DNA from: Asterionellopsis glacialis
Lineage: Eukaryota > Bacillariophyta > Plagiogrammaphyceae > Rhaphoneidales > Asterionellopsidaceae
NCBI GenBank assembly: GCA_014885115.2
Contig: WKLE02006181.1
Coordinates: 8,098-37,783 of the forward strand
DNA length: 29,686 bases
Direction: 5' to 3'
A program made the position numbers and the translations under genes. How positions within the stretch are numbered: position 1 is the first letter of the stretch; every line of letters begins with the position of its first letter. Below, piece after piece: positions 10,504-19,325 of the stretch. Below the pieces are notes generated by a model. That model was not told where the DNA came from and ran no database searches. It worked only from the letters and a program-made list of their open reading frames with translations.

Positions 10504-10923
10504 ATGAAGCTTTCCGTCCTCGCCACCCTCGCCACTTTGGGATCTGCTGCTGCCTTTGCTCCTGCCGCTCAGGTGCAAAAGAGCAAGGTTGTTATGAATG
10601 CTCAACCCGACCAATCACGAAAGGCTTTCCTTGGAGCTATGTTCGGTGCTGCCGCTCTTCCTCTTGTTGCCAACGCCGGTACCATGGCCCAAGAAAACGT
10701 CAACGACCCCACAGAGGTTTGGGAAACTGGTAGCCCCAGTTCCAAGGCTGAAGCCGCCCGTATGGCTCGTTATACCAACGCTCGTAACCAAATGAACTCC
10801 AACTTCGCTCCTATCAAGCGTACCACTCTTGAGCGCAAGAGTCCTGTTACTCGTCTTGACATCAACGCCCCCAACTTCGAAGCTTACAAGAAGACTTACC
10901 CCGGTCTTTACAAGAAGCCCTAA
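10504..10923 (+). CDS. Small nucleus-encoded thylakoid-lumen protein, possible photosystem-associated subunit
   Basis: 139 residues. The start is ATG at 10504 because it gives a clean signal peptide, MKLSVLATLATLGSAAA, cut before FAPAAQ. This Ala|Phe junction is the diagnostic plastid presequence of diatoms. A second hydrophobic signal follows: SRKAFLGAMFGAAALPLVANA, cut before GTMAQ. It should send the protein to the thylakoid lumen. SRKAFLG resembles a Tat motif with the second Arg replaced by Lys, so Sec or Tat import is undecided. The mature part is about 80 residues, basic and helix-compatible, without a membrane segment, ending in TYPGLYKKP. Small lumenal proteins of this kind in diatoms include extrinsic photosystem subunits, but I do not recognise this one as PsbO, PsbU, PsbV, PsbQ' or Psb31. 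The restricted, GCT/CGT/AAG-rich codon use suggests high expression. Confidence 0.8.
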   Translation: MKLSVLATLATLGSAAAFAPAAQVQKSKVVMNAQPDQSRKAFLGAMFGAAALPLVANAGTMAQENVNDPTEVWETGSPSSKAEAARMARYTNARNQMNSNFAPIKRTTLERKSPVTRLDINAPNFEAYKKTYPGLYKKP

Positions 10924-11500
10924 ATAGAAAGCGCTTCTGAATGATTGTTTTTAATTTTGGGCGCATGTTATTTAACTTTTGCTGTGATTGCGAAGAATTT
11001 TGACTATTTTTTTGCTAGTTCGGCACTGGAGGCTTGTGAAGGGCGCATTGTTGCCTTTTACATTATTTGAAAAATCTTGGTTCTTCCGATGAAATTAAAA
11101 TTTTAGTTATTTGAAATTACCAGGATACAACTTTTGAAGGGTGATAATCTGTTTGCAATCATTTAGCGTTTCTTTTCCACTTGTCAGCTAAACAAAAACT
11201 TTCAGTTTCACGAACACATGGTCTACCTGCCGTGGTTGCTCTAGGACTAACTAGAGATGACGACTCCATGATACCATCATCTGTCATCTCTATGGTCAAC
11301 GTACGAGTACACGTACTTATCTTCCTCCCGGTATTTCTTCTCCCAGACTCCCTCTAGTATCAGGTGGCTCTCTTTTCTTGGGTCGGGAACATCACATACT
11401 GTACCCGAAAATCAGACAGAAGAGCATCTCTGACAACGCCCGCTTGCTCCGAATTGATCGCAAACGGCCCAGCTGGTAACAACAACAACATTTGGAGAAC
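10924..11500 (+). other. 3' flank of the lumen-protein gene with a stem-loop
   Basis: No gene is supported. AGAGATGAC (11253-11261) and GTCATCTCT (11283-11291) are perfect 9-bp inverted arms separated by 21 bases, about 330 bp past the stop. ACGTAC-rich sequence follows (~11300-11320). Overlapping opposite-strand frames at 11360-11630 show no protein-like composition. Base composition is still close to that of the genes until about 11500. Confidence 0.45.
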
Positions 11501-12117
11501 TGTCATAAAAAAGATATACAATGATAGATTTATTGTGAGTATCATACTGTATCTGAGCAAGAAGCCTAAAAAGATAATTGCATTGTCAATGATGGTGCTG
11601 GTCACAATGACACTTCAAAAGAAACAGTAAACCACGATAACAAAACACAAATTCTTAGAGACAATCAGAAAAGACTGAAAATTTTGGGCTATTCAAACAC
11701 TGACATGGCTCTATAAAAATCTCTGGCCAATCTGAATCTATAAAATTTTGGTTGGTACAAATAATGTCTATTAAACAAAAACATGACTTAAATGCTGAGC
11801 TAGTAGAGACACTACTAAGGTACATAAATGTAGTATTGTAAATTATAAGTATACTCTATATAATTTGCAATCAGTTTTCCCCCAAAAAATGTATATATTT
11901 AGATGTCATCAGAATATTAATATTGAACTAAGAATTTTGTATCTTTACATACAGTTTTCCACACATATTCATTCAAAGGCAATCCACCTAGAGCTTGTAC
12001 TATGTATCATTGCCATCATATTTTGATTATGAAGTTTTTTGTTATCTTTGCTGCATTTTGAAAGGACCTTAAAAACAGTTCTTCATAGGAGACATGGTAT
12101 CCAGCAGCATTCTTCAT

Positions 12118-12200
12118 TATCGTTCTTGTTAGCACTACAGTCCACACCCAATTATAAGCATCATGGCCTATTTTTGGTAAGCTTGAAATTTCTGATGTAT
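12118..12200 (-). repeat. Dispersed repeat family, copy 1 (diverged)
   Basis: Read on the minus strand this copy shows AAGCTTACCAAAAATAGG, then a segment ending TGGGTGTGGACTGTAG. It aligns with copy 2 (12650-12745) through shared AAGCTT, CAAAAAT, GGC and TGTGGACTGTA blocks in the same order and orientation. Its minus-strand translation SLPKIGHDAYNWVWTV parallels peptides from the other copies, which suggests decay of a once-coding element. Confidence 0.45.
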
Positions 12201-12649
12201 GACACTTTTTGAAAAGATTGATCTCAGCAACATTGCTCATTTGTGATGTTATTTGACATCATTCAAGATTTTTTAGCTAAAATTTACTATATATTTTCAA
12301 AAATTTATGTTTGATGATGTCAGCATGTAAGCAACACAGCAAATTTAAGCTTGAAAGTGCTTATTTTGAGTCATTTTATCAACCTTGACCTTAAACAACA
12401 CTCATTGCTTATTACCAGGCATGAACTGTACATTTAGTATAAACAAAGAATTACTAAGATATTTGTAGTAAATACAACAGCATGATACACTTTCAAATTT
12501 CTTGTTCTGATTAAATATTTATTTAGACATCAATAAGAGCAAATGTGTCAGTGGTTGTAACAGGATATTTAAGGTGAATGATAAAGAAGTATGCCACAAC
12601 AAGGATAGGAAAAAATATGTCTTTTTCAGCAATGATTCTGCAATCTACA

Positions 12650-12745
12650 ATGGGCCTTAGTGTACAGTCCACATGCACCAATAAGAAACAGCCCAATTTT
12701 TGCCAAGCTTCCCATTTCTACAAAAATCCAAAAATCTTAAGCTTG
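12650..12745 (-). repeat. Dispersed repeat family, copy 2
   Basis: Bases 12668-12689 are the exact reverse complement of 14296-14317 (22 of 22). Flanking blocks, a GCCAAGCTT box and AAGCTTGAAAT at 12738-12748, occur in the same order in copy 3. On the minus strand it translates as GKNWAVSYWCMWTVH followed by a stop. Confidence 0.5.
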
Positions 12746-13520
12746 AAATAAGAAATGTTTCTTAAGTAATGATGACATAGTGATGTCATATTTGAAGAAC
12801 AATATAATTAAAAATAAACACCATTATTTTTCTACAATCTAGGTTTGTCCTCCTACCTGTTATGTAATTGTACCAGTATGTCTGATTGTTGTGATTTTTC
12901 TTGTCTTAGGTGCACCCATAATATTGCGGCTAATCAACAATGATAAAAAAATGGCATTTACATACTACAATCAACCAACACAAATACAACAAGCATCCTA
13001 ATGTATCAAATGTACCCATGTTGGAACCTCCATGTCAAAAAACTACAAAAAAGGCAATGTGGGGCTTGAAATATGGTTCATTGTTGTTTTGTTGTTGAAA
13101 CCGCTTTTTTTGTTGACACACACAGTTACCAAATTCAGTTAATAATCAACCATTTTGGAGGCTAATATTGTTCCATGCAACTAACACAATGATGAAAGTT
13201 CAAAAGTTGTCATCATTGTTAATAATAAAAAGGTTTATTGTTATTTTTTTGGGTGATTTGTCACCATTGTCAATGTGCCGTGCAGGTGCTGTGGCAGTTT
13301 AGCATGCATATCTCATTTTAAAATGTGATTTGAGCAAAATTGTGCATAAAATTCTGGATGCATTAGACCTATCAGATTCCATTTTGGTGTTGGTACAGAA
13401 TTTATTACAAACAGGCTCTGAAATGGAACAAGTAAAATTTAGTATTCATTGAAAATAAGTAAAAATAATACTAGTAAAATGATAATTATGACAAAAGAAA
13501 TTATTTATACATGGGTAAAC

Positions 13521-13641
13521 ATTGATTTTTACCAAATCTGGCAAATTAATGATTTTTACCAAATCTGGCAAATTAATGATTTTTACCAAATCTGGCAAAT
13601 CAATGATTTTTACCAAATCTGGCAAATCAATGATTTTTACC
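13521..13641 (+). repeat. 27-bp minisatellite, about 4.5 copies
   Basis: Units start at 13521, 13548, 13575, 13602 and a partial one at 13629, each close to ATGATTTTTACCAAATCTGG plus CAAATTA. Copies differ mainly at AAATTA versus AAATCA. Since 27 is a multiple of three, the array keeps a frame open on each strand (peptide unit NDFYQIWQI on plus), which explains the overlapping open frames here without implying a gene. Confidence 0.9.
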
Positions 13642-14224
13642 AGTTTCAAACCGGTCTCTTATTCCATCTAATTTACCAAAAAAATTTAAAAAAAGGCCTG
13701 GGGAGATTTGATTTTACCAGATTTTAGTACGTGGTAAATTAGTACAAAGCTAAGTAAGTTGTAGGCCTGTTGTACCCAGTAAATTAGTACAGTTGAGTAC
13801 AAATTTATTTATGGATATGAATATTGGTTTGCAATAACAGAGTATCTGCATTTCTACATTAGTGATCTAATACATACAGTGATGTTTCCTAATCATGAAA
13901 AAATGTATTAGTAGCATAAAATTAGTAAATTAGTCAATCATACATGTAATTATATGTCTTTTTGGTACGGAGATTTGATGAAAAGTTGATGTAGGGAAAA
14001 CAAGATTTCCTTTTTAAATCTAGTCAATCACATATTTTACCATTCACAGCTTGAATTTAAACAGGCCTTATTCAGGACAGTTTACCAGATTTTTTTCTTC
14101 AGTAGTGTTCAGCTTCACAGGTACTTTACTAAAAAAATGGGGTTAGTAAACAACTCTGATGACCCCTGTACACAGAATAAAAAAAAGCGTGCCCATCCAA
14201 AATCCAACAAACCATATACTAAAA

Positions 14225-14325
14225 AACAATTTCAGATTTCAAGCTTGGTGTTTCTTAAAAGATGCAATTTTTTGAGCTTGCCTAAGAAACGCAAAGTTTC
14301 TTATTGGTGCATGTGGATGCACTAT
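14225..14325 (+). repeat. Dispersed repeat family, copy 3 (inverted relative to copies 1 and 2)
   Basis: Contains the exact 22-bp match to copy 2 at 14296-14317, including TTATTGGTGCATGTGG. ATTTCAAGCTT lies about 65 bp upstream, mirroring the AAGCTTGAAAT box downstream of copy 2. Plus-strand translation SLPKKRKVSYWCMWMHY shares SYWCMW with copy 2 and SLPK with copy 1. Confidence 0.5.
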
Positions 14326-15221
14326 AAGACACTTCATAAATATTATGTATTTGTCTACAACTTTAGTACTATGTTGTTGTATATTATTGTATGTTATTGC
14401 ATGTAATTTTGTTCAACCAGTACATGGAAATGTTTAAATAATAATTGGACACCTCTAGACATCTAAAAATTTGCCAAGAAAGCAAGACAATTGATCTCAA
14501 GGTAGTAGGGGTTCAAAAAGGAAACAAAAGGACTTGTTAGAACAGATAATATCAAAACAAGAAGTGTACTACATACCAGCACCAACAGAAATATTGAATA
14601 CATAGTGAAGTAGTAGAGTTCTTGTTGTACAGTAATATTTTTGTTGTTAATTAGTTGCTTAAATAGTAGAAAGCCATGATTAAAGAGGCTTATTTTTTAA
14701 ACTGTATATTTGACATTTCACACTTTTTTTGCATTAATTTTGTTGTTCATATATCAAAATTCAAAAATATAAGATAATTACTAGTGCTTTTTAAGATATT
14801 TTTTCAAACCAGATTCCATCCAACATCAAAACTGCTGTTATTTTGCTTGTTCAGCCAGAATATTACTCTTCTGTGCCATACATATAACTATCAAGAGCTT
14901 CAACATGAGCACTCACACAATAGTGAACATTGAAATAGAGAAGAATGAACCAAATGCCAAAAACTGGGCGATGCGTTTCATACAGTACTGTACCATAACT
15001 CCTTAAGATGGAAATTTTTCAGTAGAATGCTTACCTCATAAGCCATCTATAAGACGATTTCTAAACTAGCACTCCCAGTGCAAGTAATTGCACACATACC
15101 TCGATCATGGGGGAGAATGCACTACACCTCACTATTTGAAGTGTATCCTTAATGATAGTGCTAATGCATGCATCCATGCACAGATGGGTCAGTTGGACAG
15201 ATGATGGTGAAGTGGACAGAT

Positions 15222-15293
15222 GGACAATGATGACGTGGCAGATTGTTGGAAATGGACGGACAATGATGACATGGCAGATTGTCGTGACATCAG
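15222..15293 (+). repeat. 36-bp tandem duplication
   Basis: GGACAATGATGAC starts at 15222 and again at 15258, each followed by (G/A)TGGCAGATTGT. Related fragments (TTGGACAGATGATGG, GTGGACAGATGG) lie just upstream at 15190-15222, so a wider decayed array is likely. The array also keeps a short minus-strand frame open, which is not considered a gene. Confidence 0.7.
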
Positions 15294-16698
15294 CTTCACT
15301 CAAGCAATGTTGATACGTGGCAGTCCAGCTAACTAATGGAGGTTTTACCGGTTACTAAACCTTTCCTCCAAATTATCAAACATTACAAAAATAGAATTCT
15401 TTAAACTAGTCATAATTAATTTACATTACCAACAAACAAGTCTTCTCTTGTCTCTTGTGTAATCCCTGACTTGATTGTTGCAACTTGCAACCCGACTGCT
15501 GTGCGCACTGGCATAGGGCAGGAAATAAGACTGAATATGAGGAAAGTAACCAACTACCAGAAAATATCAAATGCTTCGGAAGATATTAACAATATCACAT
15601 CTTCCAACATTTATACTGTTTCATTAGCACAAGAAATTAAGATAACTTTTGAAATGTAGCCAAAACCATAAATCTTGTTTGGAAAAGAGGGTAGTTTGGA
15701 TGGTTGTTAAATTCTCAGGAGGGGTTGCACTAGAAGAGAAGAAATTTAATAAAAATTAAATCTAGAGATTATTGTGGAGATCCTGGAAAAGGTGATTGTT
15801 TGCTTGAAAATTCATGGAACTTCTTTGATTGGCATTGTCCTACCTTAACCATTTCTAACCTAGTATCTTCATTAGAAGGTATGAATACTTTTGTGTGTAG
15901 CATCACACATCACTCAACCACGGCACTCAACCATGTTGGTTGTTCTTATAGAACAGCACACAATGACAAAACTATCATACTGATGTTCTCCCATTATAGT
16001 CCTAGTATAACATATTCCTTAACAAGAACAGGGGATGAATATTGTTCCTTTTGTGGAATACCATTTTGTGAAGATTTTTGATATTATGAGGTACACATAC
16101 AAGAAGTAATCTTGTCTTCTGCTGGTTTTTATTTCAGCTAACATTTTTCCAACATCTGTAATTCTTTATGATTATATATTTTTTATTTTTTGTACCAGCC
16201 TTGTTCCTATTAAAACATACAAATTAAATTGTGAATGTGCACTGATTTCATATTGAAGACTGTTTATATAGTGGTAGGTGCTACTGCAATCAATTTTGTA
16301 AAACAATAATAAAATATATGAAGATTTTGTGCTGGGGCTCACTGCCTATGATTCTGTCAGTACATTGGTCATGAACCTTCAATGTAAGCAAGATGTGACA
16401 GCATGTTATTTATACACAATATTCAACAATCAATAGGCTGGCTCTTGCTAAATAAGAATATTGTTTGGTAAATATTGATGATAGTTCTTAAGTTTTAAGT
16501 TCACTGGTTTTGAATTATTTTCTGTTTTCTTTTTCTTTTTATTCTCTCCAGTTGGACTCATCTTTTTGACATTCTCCTCTTAATATGAAATAATCAACTG
16601 AGATAGGATCACTTTAGGTTTCAAAAGAATAGGTAGACTTCATGATTAAGCTTCCTCATACACATTAAGCAGAAGATCATAAATTGTGTTGTATATCC

Positions 16699-16789
16699 AT
16701 ATATATATATATATATAGGTACTATTGTATTCATGTTAAAATAAGTTCTTTAAATCCGTTAATAAACTACCGAGGTACTATTGTATTCA
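16699..16789 (+). repeat. AT dinucleotide microsatellite and 17-bp direct repeat
   Basis: About nine AT units run from 16699 to 16717. AGGTACTATTGTATTCA occurs at 16717-16733 and again, identical, at 16773-16789, 56 bp apart. This could reflect slippage or an old duplicated target site. There is no inserted element between them beyond 39 bases. Confidence 0.75.
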
Positions 16790-16952
16790 GTAAATAGTAA
16801 ATGAAGCAATTTCTTTCATTTTATAGGGAAATGATGATTATCATCATGTAGAAATTCAAAGGAGCTCATGAGAGACCAACAAACAATTGCTATATTCACA
16901 AAGCAACAATCAACATTGTATTTTTAACTTACACTCCTCTGGGTTACAATAA

Positions 16953-16973
16953 CCACCCCTTGCTAAGGGGTGG
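16953..16973. other. Perfect inverted repeat, 9-bp arms
   Basis: CCACCCCTT and AAGGGGTGG flank a three-base loop (GCT). It lies about 300 bp before the ATG of the MLO-like gene, just where base composition leaves the AT-rich island. It could be a regulator site or a small hairpin RNA element; function unknown. Confidence 0.6.
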
Positions 16974-17023
16974 AAAGATACATAGATGTCTTTTTTAAAA
17001 TAAACAGGTATTAATAACTGGTA

Positions 17024-17058
17024 CCGTAGGTTCCTACAGGTACAGGTGCAGGTACAGG
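17024..17058 (+). promoter_or_regulatory. Palindrome GTAGG-TT-CCTAC and CAGGTA repeats upstream of the MLO-like gene
   Basis: GTAGGTTCCTAC (17026-17037) is the same palindrome seen upstream of the PDZ-like gene at 27460-27471. It is followed by a short run of CAGGTA/CAGGTG hexamers to 17058. It is about 240 bp before the predicted start. A regulatory role is inference from position and recurrence. Confidence 0.35.
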
Positions 17059-17241
17059 TAAACTTAAAATCTTTGATCGTACGTCTGGATGCAGCTGGAT
17101 ACTTCGCTTTGCTCGTCTTGTGATGTTTCATGAGGTACTTCTAGAGTTACACTACCGTATCTTGTATCTCAGAGATTGTTCCAGAAGCCAGAAGAGATCC
17201 ACTCTCTTGCGTCAGACTATCTTCTAGCTGAGGCAAACACA

Positions 17242-17249
17242 TATAAAAG
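17242..17249 (+). promoter_or_regulatory. TATA-box-like element TATAAAAG
   Basis: TATAAAAG followed by GGGC lies 26 bases before the ATG at 17275. If used as a TATA box, transcription would begin almost at that ATG, giving a very short leader or pointing to the next in-frame ATG at 17323 as the start. Confidence 0.35.
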
Positions 17250-17274
17250 GGGCAAGCAAGGGCCAAGGACCACG

Positions 17275-19325
17275 ATGAGAAATCGCAACGCTACCGCACG
17301 CGGTCTGCTTGCCGGACTATGCATGAGCTTTCTCTTGTTTATTCTATGCAATTCTGGCCAGACTTTTGGAACTGGAATCATCAGGAAGCTTCACGAGGAG
17401 GAAGAAGGTGGTGAACACGGCCATGGGAGTGAGGGGGAGGAAGAAGTAGACGAAAAAGTTGAAGCAGCTTCAATCACTTGCATCATCGTTCTTTTAATTT
17501 TCATAACAATTGCGTTTGAAACATTTAAGGAACACATCGAGGAGGGCGCTGATAAAACATTAAAACCTATCATCGCAAGTATGTTTGGAGAAATGACAGT
17601 GCTAGGATTTTTATCTGCGTGTACGTTCGTCTTGGTCCAGAGTGGCGTGTTTGAGCACATTTCCATAGCCATTTTTGGCGAATCAGAAGAAGAATTGCTT
17701 GTAGAAATATTTGAACAGGTTCATTTCGCTTTATTCTTTATCATGATTATATTTGTTATGCAAGTTTTAGTCCTTGTGAAAGAAGGTACAATAACCCAGA
17801 ACCAGTGGAAAAACTTAGAAAAGAAATGTAAAGATGCAGCTTATGTTGAAAAAATTAAGGACGGACCTGAGAATAAAGAGGAAGAGACTGCCTTACTATT
17901 TTATGGGCTTCGTAGTGAATTCATCAAGGAAAGATCTACAGAATCGCCGTTTAAAGAAAAGCCAACTCGGTTACGTCTACCAGAATCTTTCAACTTTGGA
18001 AGATATCTATCTCTCAGCTTTGGTAATATCGCAGCCCATGTTGTTCATGTACACGCACAATCCTGGGCCTACTTTATTCTCCTTTCTCTAATCATGTTCG
18101 TTCTCATGATTGCTGTAGATGTTAATATCACGGTGAGTTTGTTGTACCAGATAGATTGGCAATCGCTCTACTGTATAAGGAAACGTTTACCTAAAAAATC
18201 TTTTTCCCGCCCTCTTCTTAGATTCTCGCCTGGATTTGGCTAGGCTTTGGTTGGGCTGCTTTTTGTGCGTCCGCACTTTTTATGCGCTACCTTGATGGCA
18301 TCGCTAAGGCTTTTGCTGCTACAACAGGCAAGGGCTCAGGAATTATCACATACGGCACTGAAGGATTGCTTCCTCCGGATGATTTCCCGGCATGGTGCAA
18401 AATTGACATGGAAGAATATATGTCGAATAGGTCGTGGCTTACGAAAATGATGTGCCATCATCATCCATCTCGTCAAAATGCACTTTTTCTGTTTGAACGA
18501 GAGGGACCAGAATTCCATTTACTGTTCTTCCAAATCTCACTTATTTTTGTAGGACTTTACGGTGCGCTCTTGGCATTGGTATTTTTCCCTGAAATAAATC
18601 TAAAAGCTGATTCGAGCATAGCTGTTGGCTACACCATTCTTGCAGTTGTCCCCGTCATTCTTATGGTACTAAACATGAGAGAACTTATGGCAACGTTGTC
18701 AATCGTTGGGAGTATTGGTTCCCTACGAAATGCACATTTTGTGTCCGCTGTTATTCGTGAAGAAAAAACGGCTCGAGTCGTCCGCGCCTTTTTGGTACTC
18801 GAAAAAATGCATCGCTTTGCAAAGTCTGGTATACAGGAACAAAAGACAACATCTCATGATGTCGAACTTGATGATATTGAAATGGAACAAATTGGAAAGA
18901 CGTTTGATGCCCTTGATAAAGATTCTAATGGAACTGTAGCACGCACTGAGTTGGAAGACCTTCTGAAGACACTCGGCTCAACCTTGAACCAAGAAAGCAT
19001 GGGAAATTTGACTGCATCATTAGATTCCGATGGAGATGATAATATTGAAAAGGATGAATTTATCAAGTGGTATAAGAAGTACATGGTGACAGATGACCTA
19101 TTTATCCAAGAGCGTGCTCATTCTCTTTTTGAAATGTTCGATCAAAATGGAAGTGGCACTATTACAATTGGAGAATTCAAGGAAACATTAGATGCATTCA
19201 ATCTTGGTTTTAGTATTGATGAGGTTGGCGAAATCGTCAAAGCACTTGATGAGGATGGTGATGTTCAGATTGGTCTTGAAGAGTTCGAAGAGCTTATTGA
19301 GAAATACTACCACGATTCCCATTGA
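17275..19325 (+). CDS. MLO-like seven-helix membrane protein fused to a calmodulin-like four-EF-hand domain
   Basis: Exons are 17275-18132 and 18222-19325, with an 89-bp GT-AG intron; the junction reads VNIT + ILAWIWLGFGW. The product is 653 residues. It starts with a signal peptide (ARGLLAGLCMSFLLFILCNSG) and an acidic His-containing ectodomain. Seven hydrophobic helices follow. MLO-like features include a helix pair around MFGEMTVLGFLSACTFVL, the amphipathic FNFGRYLSLSF before TM4, and FLFEREGPEFHLLFFQ before TM6. The C-terminus has four EF-hand loops at about 518-529 (DKDSNGTVARTE), 554-565 (DSDGDDNIEKDE), 593-604 (DQNGSGTITIGE) and 629-640 (DEDGDVQIGLEE), spaced 36, 39 and 36 residues as in calmodulin. 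Loops 2 and 4 lack the usual Gly at position 6. Plant MLO proteins bind separate calmodulin and act in membrane and Ca2+ signalling; here the Ca2+ sensor appears built in. The EF-hands are certain; the MLO assignment is probable. Confidence 0.8.

Larger units (their letters stand above)
11500..16920. other. AT-rich, gene-poor island with decayed repeats
   Basis: About 5.4 kb without a credible gene. Sampled lines range from about 17 to 35% G+C by hand count, against about 50-58% in sampled lines of the large gene at 1098-8507. A less AT-rich patch lies at about 15060-15350. The island contains three diverged copies of a dispersed element, a 27-bp minisatellite, a 36-bp duplication, repeated TTTACCAGATTTT and GTAAATTAGTAC motifs at 13700-14100, and AT microsatellites. 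Open frames at 14137-14406, 15471-15659 and 15734-16081 are short, AT-biased and unrecognised. Decayed transposon sequence or a centromere-like AT-rich tract are the two main readings. Confidence 0.6.

Noticed and set aside
11360..11630. Overlapping open frames on opposite strands after the lumen-protein gene
   Set aside because: Short, overlapping antisense, no recognisable domain; the plus-strand frame starts at a non-ATG codon.
13449..13727. Open frame across the 27-bp minisatellite (both strands)
   Set aside because: Produced by the repeat period being a multiple of three; AT-driven composition and no homology recognised.
15222..15293. CRISPR-like array in the 36-bp repeat region
   Set aside because: Only two directly adjacent copies with no spacers, in a eukaryotic genome.
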